From G020348385 sp964538085 (GTDB lineage: Bacteria; Acidobacteriota; Aminicenantia; Aminicenantales; Aminicenantaceae): a stretch of 64,000 nucleotides of DNA. Below the pieces are notes generated by a model. It did no database searches, was not told the DNA's origin, and worked only from the letters and a program-made list of their open reading frames with translations. The stretch lies in NCBI GenBank assembly GCA_964538085.1, contig CAZIDF010000003.1, forward strand, positions 208,364-272,363, given 5' to 3'. Both the position numbers and the translations under genes were made by a program. Every line of letters starts with the position of its first letter. Within the stretch, counting starts at the first letter, position 1. This document shows, piece after piece, positions 50,116 through 59,069 of the stretch.

Positions 50116-51090
50116 CTATTCGTTTTTTCGGTTGGCTTCCACTTGAGCCTTGACCCAGGGATAAGTTCGGGAGATTCCTTCACGCAAGGATATCTTGGAT
50201 TCCCATCCGATAGATCGAATTCGGTCAGCGCGGAAATTGCGGGCCTTCACACCGACCGGACCTTCGATGTGTTCGACGCGCACCGTTTTTCCGGATACGT
50301 CGGCAATGACTTTTACCAGTTCGTTGACGGATACGTATTCCTGACGCCCGATGTTGACGCCGTTTTCAAGATCCGATTGCATCAGCAGGATGATCCCATC
50401 CAGGAGGTCGTCGATGTAGGTGTAGGCGCGCATCGCTGTCCCGTCTCCCCAGATCTCGATTGTTCCGTCATCGTCGACTTCGGCGATTTTTCTCGAAAGC
50501 GCGGCGGGGGCTTTCTCCCTCCCTCCCTGCCATGTGCCTTCCGGCCCGTAGGTGTTTTGGAAACGGGCCAGCCGGACTACCATCCCGAACCGGCGGCCGT
50601 ATGCCATAGCCATACGTTCGGAATATAGCTTTTCCCATCCGTACTCGTTATCCGGGAGTGCGGGGTAAGCATCATCCTCCATGAGTTCCGGTTCATCCGG
50701 CTCCATATCCCTGTAAACACAGGCACTGGAAGAAAAGAAATAACGTTCGACCCCTCTTATAGCGCTGGCATGGGTCATGTGGATATTGATCAAACAGCTG
50801 TTGCGCATGATCTCACACTCTGCGCTGTCGATAAATCCCATGCCACCCATATCTGCCGCCAGTTGATAGACTTCTTCACAAGGATCGCCATCGGGCATCG
50901 TAACCGATTTCTCACAGTTTTTTTGTTCCCTCAGGTCCAGGATGAGAAACTCATCTGCTTCGGTTTTGGAAAATTCGGGATATTTAAGGTCCACCCCCCG
51001 AACCCAATAACTGTCCTGTTTTAATCGTTTCACCAGGTGAGAGCCGATAAAGCCTCCTGCTCCACAAACCAACGCACATTTTTCATTCAT
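50116..51090 (-). CDS. GDP-mannose 3,5-epimerase-like NAD-dependent enzyme
   Basis: This 324-aa extended SDR strongly resembles plant GDP-D-mannose 3',5'-epimerase. The segment LAADMGGMGFIDS, the catalytic YGWEK and the conserved FQNTYGPEGTWQGGREKAPAA are diagnostic for that branch. Products would be GDP-L-galactose or GDP-L-gulose. Cofactor motif is GAGGFIGSHLVKRL. It heads the fkp operon, with a consensus promoter. Confidence 0.93.
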   Translation of the reverse strand: MNEKCALVCGAGGFIGSHLVKRLKQDSYWVRGVDLKYPEFSKTEADEFLILDLREQKNCEKSVTMPDGDPCEEVYQLAADMGGMGFIDSAECEIMRNSCLINIHMTHASAIRGVERYFFSSSACVYRDMEPDEPELMEDDAYPALPDNEYGWEKLYSERMAMAYGRRFGMVVRLARFQNTYGPEGTWQGGREKAPAALSRKIAEVDDDGTIEIWGDGTAMRAYTYIDDLLDGIILLMQSDLENGVNIGRQEYVSVNELVKVIADVSGKTVRVEHIEGPVGVKARNFRADRIRSIGWESKISLREGISRTYPWVKAQVEANRKNE

Positions 51091-51120
51091 CTCTTTTTAT
51101 CCTTTGTCCAGATGGAGAAA

Positions 51121-51149
51121 TTTATATCAGAGGGTAATGGTTAAGTCAA
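51121..51149 (-). promoter_or_regulatory. Promoter of the epimerase-fkp operon
   Basis: Minus-strand TTGACT (51144-51149) and TATAAA (51121-51126) with 17-nt spacing. Confidence 0.7.
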
Positions 51150-51361
51150 TTTTTGAACCATTTCTTCTTTCTTTCGTAAAAGATATAGAGTTTTGATTTT
51201 TAGAGGGTGAGTTATATCAAGAACGGTTCTATGTGTGAACATCTAGATCCTTGTTGAATGAAAAAACAAAAAATTGCGTATATAAAGTAAAAAAGTGTCT
51301 GTATAAAGTTGAAAAGCAATTCTTTATAATATACATTCAACAAACATGACAGGAGAGAAAC

Positions 51362-52774
51362 ATGTTACGAGACATCATCAAGAAAGAAATCCAAGACACG
51401 ATCATGAGTCCTCGCTTTGTTTTCACCTTTTTACTCTGCACGATCCTGATCCTTCTAGCGGTGTACACCGGGATCAACAATTACCAAGCAGAGCTTAAGG
51501 AGTACAGTGCTGCGGTTGCGTTGAACCAAAAGAACCTGGAAAGCCAGCAAGGGTATCAGCAACTGGCTGGATTGGGGACCAAGATCAACAGAAAACCTCA
51601 AGTGCTGAGCACGATCGTCAGCGGGATTTGGGAGGCTGTGGGCCGGGTGGCCTCGGTCAACATCGCTTATGATCCGAACATGACCGAATCTAAATACAGC
51701 AGCAACCCGATCTTTGCTGTATTTGGTCCGCTCGATCTATCTTTCATCGTGAAGATCGTCCTCAGTTTGTTCGCCATTCTTTTTACCTACGACGCTATCG
51801 TCGGAGAAAAAGAACGAGGGACCTTGAAGCTGGCTCTTTCCAATAAGGTTCCAAGGGACAGGCTGATTCTTGGAAAAGCCATCGGAGGATTTGTCAGTCT
51901 CCTGATTCCCTTGGTCATTCCGATGGTGATCGGCCTGCTGCTCTTGATGGTCTTTCCCAACGTCTCCCTCGTGGGAGAGGATTGGATAAGGATTGCGCTG
52001 ATACTTCTCGTCTTTCTTTTGTATTTATCCGTTTTCTTCACACTCGGGCTTTTCGTCTCGTCCAGAACGAGCCGGTCCTCGACCAGCTTTTTGCTCCTAT
52101 TGTTCATTTGGGTTACTTTTGTCACGGTCATACCTAAAGCCGCTGTCATGATAGCCAGCCAGATCAAGCCCATTCCATCTGTCCATGAGATCACGGCACA
52201 AAAAGATGCCTACCTGCAGGAGATTCAGAAAGAAGCCATTGCCGAACGCACGGAGTATTTCAAAAACAATCCAGCTCCCAGCACAGATGAGCCGGAGGCA
52301 CGGAAGAAATGGGAAGAGGGTATCAGGAAATGGGCTGAGGATCTCCAGCAGAGCCTCACCGGGAAAATCGATGAGAGAAATGCAGCCATCGAAAGGGATT
52401 ACCAGGCAAAGATGCGCCAGCAACAGAGATTGGCTGTCAATCTTTCACGCATTTCTCCCACATCAGCTATGATGTTCGGCACGATGAGCCTCGCAAGAAC
52501 CGGAGTGGACGAGCACGACAGATTCTTAAGCTCGGTGAGAACCTACAAGCCGATATTCACCAAGTGGATCAACGAAAAAATGATGCAGGGGAATATTTTC
52601 GGCGGAGAACAAATAAAACCCGATTTAAGCAATATGCCACAGCATGAATTTATCCCTGAAGGCGTGGGAGACTCTTTCAAACGCGTCCTCCCGGATATTA
52701 TTTTGATGATCTTCTTGATCATCTTGTTTTTTGTCGGAGCCTATGTGTCTTTTCTCCGATATGATGTCAGGTAA
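51362..52774 (+). CDS. ABC-2-type transporter permease with large extracytoplasmic domain
   Basis: This 470-aa permease has a helix at 15-40, a soluble loop to about 115, five helices between about 118 and 280 (including SFIVKIVLSLFAILFTYD), then a long helical soluble region (about 280-430) and a final helix at about 440-462. This matches ABC-2 permeases with the DUF3526-type architecture. GERGTLKLALSNKVPR is the coupling region after the second helix. It heads a three-gene operon; the upstream 270 nt include repeated GTATA(TA)AAGT segments and a TATAAT near 51328. Confidence 0.88.
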   Translation: MLRDIIKKEIQDTIMSPRFVFTFLLCTILILLAVYTGINNYQAELKEYSAAVALNQKNLESQQGYQQLAGLGTKINRKPQVLSTIVSGIWEAVGRVASVNIAYDPNMTESKYSSNPIFAVFGPLDLSFIVKIVLSLFAILFTYDAIVGEKERGTLKLALSNKVPRDRLILGKAIGGFVSLLIPLVIPMVIGLLLLMVFPNVSLVGEDWIRIALILLVFLLYLSVFFTLGLFVSSRTSRSSTSFLLLLFIWVTFVTVIPKAAVMIASQIKPIPSVHEITAQKDAYLQEIQKEAIAERTEYFKNNPAPSTDEPEARKKWEEGIRKWAEDLQQSLTGKIDERNAAIERDYQAKMRQQQRLAVNLSRISPTSAMMFGTMSLARTGVDEHDRFLSSVRTYKPIFTKWINEKMMQGNIFGGEQIKPDLSNMPQHEFIPEGVGDSFKRVLPDIILMIFLIILFFVGAYVSFLRYDVR

Positions 52775-52792
52775 TTTAAAAAAGAGGAAATT

Positions 52793-53515
52793 ATGCTAGA
52801 AACAAAAGATTTGACAAAACAATATGAAGACGGACTTTTGGCTTTGGACCATCTGAACATCAGGGTCGAGCCAGGGGAAATATTTTGTATGTTCGGTGCC
52901 AATGGGGCTGGAAAAACGACGGCGATCAACCTGATTTTGGGATTTATCCTTCCGACAGAGGGAACGGCTTTTGTCGAAGGCGTCGATGTGGTCAAAGAGC
53001 CTTTGAAGTCCAAGGAGCATATCTCTTACGTGTCGGAAAATGTCATGCTGTACGGCAATTTCACCGCCTATCAGAACTTGGACTATTTTTCCAGGCTGGC
53101 GGGCAAACGAAACTTGAAAAGGACCGATTATGCTGAGGTGATGAGTCGTGTGGGGCTACAAGAAAAGGCCTTCGACATGAGAGTCAAGAATTTTTCCAAG
53201 GGGATGCGCCAGAAGTTAGGCATTGCCGTTGCAATCCTGAAGGATGCTCCCAACCTGATCCTCGATGAGCCGACATCGGGATTGGACCCCAAGTCTGGCC
53301 AGGAATTTTTGGACCTGCTTCTTGAACTGAAGGGCAAGGAAAAATCGATATTTATCTCCTCCCATGATATATTCCGAGCAAAATTCATCGCTGACAGAGT
53401 TGGATTCATGCTGCAGGGGAAACTTGTGATGATGAAATCGAGCGAAGAGTTGAAGGGAGAAGACTTGAATAAACTTTATCTGGAGTACATGCACGAATTA
53501 TCTGACGATGAATAA
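52793..53515 (+). CDS. ABC transporter ATP-binding protein
   Basis: This 240-aa ATPase has Walker A GANGAGKTT, signature FSKGMRQKLGIA, and Walker B LILDEPTSGLDP followed by the switch His in ISSHD. It is 18 nt after the permease and clearly its motor subunit. Confidence 0.97.
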   Translation: MLETKDLTKQYEDGLLALDHLNIRVEPGEIFCMFGANGAGKTTAINLILGFILPTEGTAFVEGVDVVKEPLKSKEHISYVSENVMLYGNFTAYQNLDYFSRLAGKRNLKRTDYAEVMSRVGLQEKAFDMRVKNFSKGMRQKLGIAVAILKDAPNLILDEPTSGLDPKSGQEFLDLLLELKGKEKSIFISSHDIFRAKFIADRVGFMLQGKLVMMKSSEELKGEDLNKLYLEYMHELSDDE

Positions 53516-53550
53516 GATCAATTTGTGAAAAAGGAAGGAAAAAAGAAACG

Positions 53551-55047
53551 ATGAAAAACGTTATAAGAATATCCGCATTGGCTTTGTTGCTGGCTCTCTC
53601 GATCCATTCTGGATACCCCCAGGAGGCGTTGCGTTCCCAACAATCCCAGACACAGAAACTCCTCACCCTTAAGAAGGCACAGCTTCAACTGGAGATGATG
53701 AAGGGAGAATTCGACAGGGCATTGAAGCTCAAAGAATCGGGACTGATCTCAGAACAGGAATTTGTGCAGAAAAGGACAGCCAATCTCCAGGCTCAAGTGG
53801 AATACCAGGAAGCTCTGATCAGTTTTATGGGAAGCGAAGCCCGGATATCCGTGGCATCCGCAGTGAAATACCAGGACAAGACAGGAAAAAAATTCGTCCG
53901 GGTTTCCCTCCGGTACTCCTCCAAAGAACTCAAGCAACTGGAAGAATTGAACATCGATGCCAAGGATCTTTTTCCGTTGGATTTTCTCAGAGAGATCAAA
54001 GATGTCTATGTTTCATTAAGATCGGAAGGGAAGATCATCTCGAATCCTTACGAGAAGACCATTCAATCCCTCGCCCTCGAGCAAGAAAAACAGGTGACTT
54101 TTCAGCTTCTGAAAGATGTGGAAAACCTGGATGTGAATATCTTTTATTCTGGTAAAGATGAAACAACGGCTGTTTATTTGCAGAAAGGCCTCAGCGCCAA
54201 TATCGTGACGGTCAACTCTGCCCAATTTTCCCAGGCGGCGGACCTGGAAAGTGAGGCTACATTCGATCTGTCGTTGGAAAAATTTAGCGGTGAGGCGAAT
54301 GTTTTCAGGCTCAGGATTGCCAATCTTCCCCAACAGATCTCGCATGAATTTTTGGATACCCAGACTCAAGCGCGGCTTTCCCAGATCAAGTTCACAGAAG
54401 GTGTCACAAGCATGGATCTCTCACTGAGGCTGTATCTCCCCAAGAATGCCGACGAAGAGGTGCGCATCGATCAACCCATCGAATTTTATTGTTTAGCGCT
54501 GGATGGAGAACAATCTTCCAGGCTCACCCAGTTGTTGTCTGGCTCAACCCATTTGGAGGAAAAAGATATCGATAGTCTAAATGCAGGGAGCGTCAAGCTG
54601 GAGATCATCCCCCGTGGAGTCGGTAGGATCGAAGTCCAGGCCGTCAGCCTCTATCACGAAATAAAAGTGGGGCAGGGTGTGAACATGGAAGTGAGAGTCA
54701 AAAACACGGGCACACGCCGGTTGGACAACATCCGTGTATTCACCGATTTGCCGTTGAACTGGCGTTCTGAGATTCAACCCGACTTGATTCCGTCGATCGA
54801 GCAGGGCAAAGAAGAAATCGTCGCCATCGACTTCATTCCCCCTGAAGGTATATCTGTCGGCGATTATGAGCCAAGGATCAAAACAGAGTGCATTGCCGAT
54901 AACCGTCAGGTGGAGTCAGAGGATAAGATAGTCCGGATCCATGTCACAGCTAAAACCAATGTTCTGGGCATCAGTCTGCTCGTGTTGTTTCTTGTCGGAT
55001 TGCTTGTGGGAATCGTGGTGTTCGGGATCAAATTAACGCGACGTTAA
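53551..55047 (+). CDS. Exported, membrane-anchored NEW3-domain protein
   Basis: This 498-aa protein has an N-terminal signal peptide (MKNVIRISALALLLALSIHSGYPQ), a helical region with coiled-coil character (25-90), two beta-rich extracellular parts, and near the end a NEW3-like domain (MEVRVKNTGTRRLDNIRV... to VRIHVTA). A C-terminal helix (about 472-493) anchors it. The NEW3 domain is often carbohydrate-associated in larger proteins. It is the third gene of the ABC-2 operon and may be the substrate, or an accessory protein presenting it. Confidence 0.85.
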   Translation: MKNVIRISALALLLALSIHSGYPQEALRSQQSQTQKLLTLKKAQLQLEMMKGEFDRALKLKESGLISEQEFVQKRTANLQAQVEYQEALISFMGSEARISVASAVKYQDKTGKKFVRVSLRYSSKELKQLEELNIDAKDLFPLDFLREIKDVYVSLRSEGKIISNPYEKTIQSLALEQEKQVTFQLLKDVENLDVNIFYSGKDETTAVYLQKGLSANIVTVNSAQFSQAADLESEATFDLSLEKFSGEANVFRLRIANLPQQISHEFLDTQTQARLSQIKFTEGVTSMDLSLRLYLPKNADEEVRIDQPIEFYCLALDGEQSSRLTQLLSGSTHLEEKDIDSLNAGSVKLEIIPRGVGRIEVQAVSLYHEIKVGQGVNMEVRVKNTGTRRLDNIRVFTDLPLNWRSEIQPDLIPSIEQGKEEIVAIDFIPPEGISVGDYEPRIKTECIADNRQVESEDKIVRIHVTAKTNVLGISLLVLFLVGLLVGIVVFGIKLTRR

Positions 55048-55196
55048 GCTTGGGTATCTGATATTTTTCCCTCGTAAGAAAAAGATTCCCATCCTTCCCA
55101 GAAAAAAAACGGTCGATAAAATTTGGTTTCGAAAAACATTCAATTTCGCTAAAATACTCGTTAGTGAAAGAAATATCTTTTTTATAGGAGGGATGA

Positions 55197-55868
55197 ATGG
55201 ATGAATCCGCTCCCAAACCTTATCTGGGTATGGTAATTGTATTGGGGTCTGTCTGGGGCCTTTCGGAAGCAGCTTTGGGCATGGGCCTGCGAAGCTGTGC
55301 GGCCTTTGTTTCCGGTTCCCTGATGACCGGTGCCGCACTCTTTTTTCTGGCTGCCGGGTGGATGATTTCCAAAAGAGTCTCCGGAGTGGTCGTGATGGTT
55401 CTTATCGCCTCGTTTTTTAAGATGTTCGACGCTCTACTCCTTTCCCTGCCCCTGAATCACGGCGCGATAGGCAATCCTATTTTTGCTTTTTTTATGGAAG
55501 CCGCGGCTTTTGTTATTCTTGTCTCGATTGTCAGGGAAAAGATTTTCAAAAAAACGGCAGGTCAGGCACTTTTTGGGGGGTTATCCGCCGTCCTTGCTGT
55601 AAATCTTTTTCCTTTAGTCAAGTATGCAACGGGTGTTCCTGCATGTGTGATTGCGGGAACGGGTTATCCCCTCTCGCTCTTTTATATCCACTTCGCTGTG
55701 CTAGCCTCGATGGTAACCGTCCCGCTGGGCATCTGGGTCGGTGCAAGAGTTGAATCTTTCGAGACCCGCATGGCAAAGGCACATGCAAAAGAGAGGCTAG
55801 GCCTTGTCCTTCCTCCTGTTGCCCTGATACTTTGTCTGGCCATCCTCGCAGCCTTGCGGTTGGCCTGA
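55197..55868 (+). CDS. Polytopic membrane protein of unknown function
   Basis: This 223-aa protein has about six hydrophobic helices and resembles substrate-binding components of the ECF type only in size. An ATG at 55197 follows AGGAGGGATG. It is 31 nt ahead of the molybdo-hydroxylase small-subunit gene, so probably co-transcribed. No family-specific motif is seen; a membrane anchor or electron acceptor for the oxidoreductase is possible. Confidence 0.7.
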   Translation: MDESAPKPYLGMVIVLGSVWGLSEAALGMGLRSCAAFVSGSLMTGAALFFLAAGWMISKRVSGVVVMVLIASFFKMFDALLLSLPLNHGAIGNPIFAFFMEAAAFVILVSIVREKIFKKTAGQALFGGLSAVLAVNLFPLVKYATGVPACVIAGTGYPLSLFYIHFAVLASMVTVPLGIWVGARVESFETRMAKAHAKERLGLVLPPVALILCLAILAALRLA

Positions 55869-55899
55869 AACGATGGCTCACGTATCAAAGGAGGAATGA

Positions 55900-56382
55900 A
55901 TGAGCAAGACAGTTCAGTTTGAGCTTAACGGTCGATCGAAAACCCTGACCTTCGACCAGGACCGTATGCTCTTGTGGGTTTTGCGCACGGATTTCGAACT
56001 CACGGGGACAAAGTATGGTTGTGGCGAGGGTTTTTGTGGCGCGTGCACGGTGCTGGTGAACGATGAGGCTGTGCGCTCTTGCCAGTTTCCTGTTGCAGAT
56101 ATCGATGGCAAGGAGGTCGTCACGATCGAAGGCCTAGCCGAGAACGGAGATCTCCACCCTTTGCAACAAGCCTTTGTCCAGCATGATGCTCTCCAGTGTG
56201 GATTTTGCACCCCTGGCATGGTCTTGAGAGCCTACAGCCTATTGAAAAAAAATCCCAATCCTACTCGGGAAGAAATCATTCTTGAGATGGAAGACAACCT
56301 GTGCCGATGCGGTGCTCACACGCGCATTGTCAAGGCCATTCAAATTGCGGCACAAAACATGGCAGGAGGGTCGAAACGATGA
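55900..56382 (+). CDS. [2Fe-2S] subunit of a xanthine-oxidase-family molybdoenzyme
   Basis: This 160-aa subunit has a plant-type ferredoxin domain (CGEGFCGACTVL with further Cys) and a helical domain with QCGFCTPGM and CRCGAHTRI, providing two [2Fe-2S] clusters. This is the standard CoxS/IorA-type small subunit. AAAGGAGG precedes the ATG. It overlaps the next gene by 4 nt. Confidence 0.96.
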   Translation: MSKTVQFELNGRSKTLTFDQDRMLLWVLRTDFELTGTKYGCGEGFCGACTVLVNDEAVRSCQFPVADIDGKEVVTIEGLAENGDLHPLQQAFVQHDALQCGFCTPGMVLRAYSLLKKNPNPTREEIILEMEDNLCRCGAHTRIVKAIQIAAQNMAGGSKR

Positions 56383-58529
56383 AAAAAGATGATTATATTG
56401 CGCTGGATTTTTATGATATCGGTCCTGGTACGACTCTGAGCCGCCGCAAATTCTTGAAGCTGATGGGAGGCGGTATTGTCATCCTTTTCACGGTCAGGGA
56501 TCCCTTTTTCCTGGAGGCTCAGCGCCAGCGTGGGCAGCAACTTCCCGAGGACTTCAATGCCTTTCTCAGGATAGGTGAGGATGGCCGCGTGTCATGTTTT
56601 ACGGGTAAAATAGAAATGGGCCAGGGTGTGGTCACCTCTCTGTCCATGATGCTGGCCGACGAGCTCGAAGTTCCTTTGGAAACAGTGGACATGGTGATGG
56701 GAGACACCGACCTTTGCCCATGGGATATGGGGACGTGGGGGTCGATGACCACTCGGTTTTTCGGTCCTCCGTTGAGAGCCGCCGCAGCAGAAGCCCGGGC
56801 AGTTCTTTTGGAACTGGCATCCCAACAACTTAACACCGCACCCTCTCAGCTTGTGGCTGAAGCTGGATTTATCTATCATAAATCACAAAAACAGAAAAAA
56901 GTCTCATATGCCCAACTGGCTAAGGGAAAAAAGATCGCAAGACATCTCGAAGGAAATGCTCCCCAAGAAAAACCGGACGTTTTCACCATCGTGGGCAAAC
57001 CTGTTTTGCGGCTCGATGCGGTCGAGAAAGTCACCGGTCGGGCCAAATATGCAGGGGACCTACGTGAGCCGGGAATGCTTTACGCCAGAATCTTGAGGCC
57101 TCCTGCTCATGGCGCCAAGCTGAGTGAAGTGGATACATCGGGTGCAAAAAATGTCGAAGGCGCCCGGATTATCCAGGAAAATGATCTCATCGCTGTTTTG
57201 CATGAGGATCCTGAGCAGGCAGAAAAGGCGCTTCAAAGGATCCAAGCCAAATGGGAAAAACCAGAAGCAACAGTCGACGAAAACTCCATTTTCGAACACC
57301 TTCTCAAGGTGGCCCCGGAAGGAGAAGTTGTAAGCGAAGAAGGCTATTTGGCCGAGGGAGAAAAAATTTCGAAGACCGTGATCGTAAACACCTATTTGGA
57401 CGGCTACGTCTCCCATGCTGCAATCGAAACCCATACTGCTTTGGCCAAGGTCGAAAGGGATAAGGCGACTATCTGGGCATCTACCCAGAATCCCTTCGGA
57501 GTCAAGGATGAAGTGGCTTCAGTCCTAGGTTATCCTCCGGAAAATGTTCGCGTAATCACGCCTTGGGTTGGAGGAGGATTTGGGGGGAAAGCCAGCAATC
57601 GGCAGACTGGAGAAGCGGCAAGATTGGCCAAATTGACAGGAAAGCCGGTCCAAGTGGCGTGGACACGTGCGGAGGAATTTTTCTATGACACCTTCCGCCC
57701 GGCAGCCGTTGTGAAAGTGAAAGCAGGCATAGATGGATCAGGTCGTATGACACTCTGGGATTATGGAGTTTATTTTGCCGGAGAGCGAGGCGCCCAACAT
57801 TATTATGATATCCCGCATTACCGGACCATGAGTTTTGGTTCGGGCTGGCGGGGGACACCCGGGTCCCATCCATTCGGGACAGGCGCCTGGCGGGCCCCGG
57901 GCAACAATACCAACACTTTTGCCAGAGAGTCCCAAGTCGATGCATTGGCAGCGGCAGCCGGGATGGATCCACTGGAATTCCGCTTGAAAAATCTGAAAGA
58001 TGAGAGGATGATCCGGGTGTTGCATGCGGTTGCCAATAAATTCGGTTGGACTTCCGGAAAGGTTCCGAGCGGCCGTGGATACGGGATTTCCACTGGTATC
58101 GATGCTGGAACTTATGTGGCTCACATGGCTGAAGTGGAAGTGGACAAGAAGACATTCGAAGTCCGGGTGAAGAGGGTAACTTGTGCCCAAGATATGGGAT
58201 TGTCCATCAATCCCGAGGGATCCAAGATACAGATGGAAGGCTGTATCACGATGGGATTAGGGTATGCGCTCAGAGAGGATGTCCATTTCAAGGGCGGAGA
58301 AATAATGGACAAGAATTTTGATACTTACGAGATCCCACGATTTTCTTGGCTTCCTGAGATAGAGACGGTCCTGGTCGAAGACCGAAATGCGGCTCCTCAG
58401 GGTGGGGGAGAACCTGCTATCATCTGTATGGGAGCGGTTATTGCCAATGCGATTTACGACGCTATCGGTATCCGTGTGTTTCAGCTTCCCCTAACACCCG
58501 AACGGATAAAAATAGCCTCGGGGATTTGA
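56379..58529 (+). CDS. Molybdopterin-binding subunit (isoquinoline 1-oxidoreductase IorB-like), Tat-exported
   Basis: This 716-aa subunit carries SRRKFLKLMGGGIVILF, a twin-arginine signal, in its first 50 residues; the ATG at 56379 overlaps the small subunit's stop. GGGFGGKASNRQTGE and the Mo-site glutamate in QGGGEPAIICMGA match IorB-type enzymes. The FAD subunit typical of xanthine dehydrogenases is absent, as in IorAB and aldehyde oxidases that donate to a cytochrome or membrane acceptor. The substrate is probably an aldehyde or N-heterocycle; none can be named. The folded, cofactor-loaded pair would be co-exported. Confidence 0.93.
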   Translation: MKKDDYIALDFYDIGPGTTLSRRKFLKLMGGGIVILFTVRDPFFLEAQRQRGQQLPEDFNAFLRIGEDGRVSCFTGKIEMGQGVVTSLSMMLADELEVPLETVDMVMGDTDLCPWDMGTWGSMTTRFFGPPLRAAAAEARAVLLELASQQLNTAPSQLVAEAGFIYHKSQKQKKVSYAQLAKGKKIARHLEGNAPQEKPDVFTIVGKPVLRLDAVEKVTGRAKYAGDLREPGMLYARILRPPAHGAKLSEVDTSGAKNVEGARIIQENDLIAVLHEDPEQAEKALQRIQAKWEKPEATVDENSIFEHLLKVAPEGEVVSEEGYLAEGEKISKTVIVNTYLDGYVSHAAIETHTALAKVERDKATIWASTQNPFGVKDEVASVLGYPPENVRVITPWVGGGFGGKASNRQTGEAARLAKLTGKPVQVAWTRAEEFFYDTFRPAAVVKVKAGIDGSGRMTLWDYGVYFAGERGAQHYYDIPHYRTMSFGSGWRGTPGSHPFGTGAWRAPGNNTNTFARESQVDALAAAAGMDPLEFRLKNLKDERMIRVLHAVANKFGWTSGKVPSGRGYGISTGIDAGTYVAHMAEVEVDKKTFEVRVKRVTCAQDMGLSINPEGSKIQMEGCITMGLGYALREDVHFKGGEIMDKNFDTYEIPRFSWLPEIETVLVEDRNAAPQGGGEPAIICMGAVIANAIYDAIGIRVFQLPLTPERIKIASGI

Positions 58530-58550
58530 GCATTTATTCCTTTCCACCGT

Positions 58551-58862
58551 TTATTTTTTGTCCCGTTCTCTAATAAATCGGTACTCAGTGGCCTTTCTTG
58601 CCTCGAAATAGATCTTAGATATGATCTTGTCCAAATCTTCCGTGTTCATTTTTCCTTTCTCGAAATTGCTGACGTCTCTAGAAAATTCTTTCATCGTGTA
58701 TCCTGATTTGTATTCGGGATAGCGTTCGCAGATATAGACGATCACAGCTTGGCATATCTCCAGCCTGATAAGTTCGGAAAAACTCAACCCGTATTTTTTT
58801 ACCCCCCATTTGATGTATTCTTCTAGCCAATCAGGGATGAGAACTTGATATCTTTTTTGCAC
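58551..58862 (-). CDS. Ribbon-helix-helix-like small protein
   Basis: This 103-aa protein starts at GTG 58862, which has a well-placed AAAGGAGGGACA; an earlier in-frame ATG would add 20 residues with no comparable site. YQVLIPDWLEEYIKWGVKKYGLSFSELIRLEICQAVI fits the strand-helix-helix pattern of Arc/CopG-type DNA-binding proteins. No toxin partner is adjacent. A regulator is likely; its target is unknown. Confidence 0.65.
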   Translation of the reverse strand: MQKRYQVLIPDWLEEYIKWGVKKYGLSFSELIRLEICQAVIVYICERYPEYKSGYTMKEFSRDVSNFEKGKMNTEDLDKIISKIYFEARKATEYRFIRERDKK

Positions 58863-59069
58863 TGTCCCTCCTTTTTTGCTTGAGGTGGTTATCCCATAAT
58901 CCAACATAAAAAGTAGTAGCATAATTTATGTGTTTTGTAAATAGTATGAACAATAGTAAAGGCTATAGTATGGCGGTGCATGGATTGAGATGATAAACGG
59001 GATTGCTAAAGGAGATGGGGAAGATTTCCATATGGAAAGATAACTGCGTAAGATGTATATTTATACCGA

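Noticed and set aside
56592..56879. Antisense ORFs over the molybdoenzyme large subunit
   Set aside because: Opposite to a strongly conserved domain, with no start signals.
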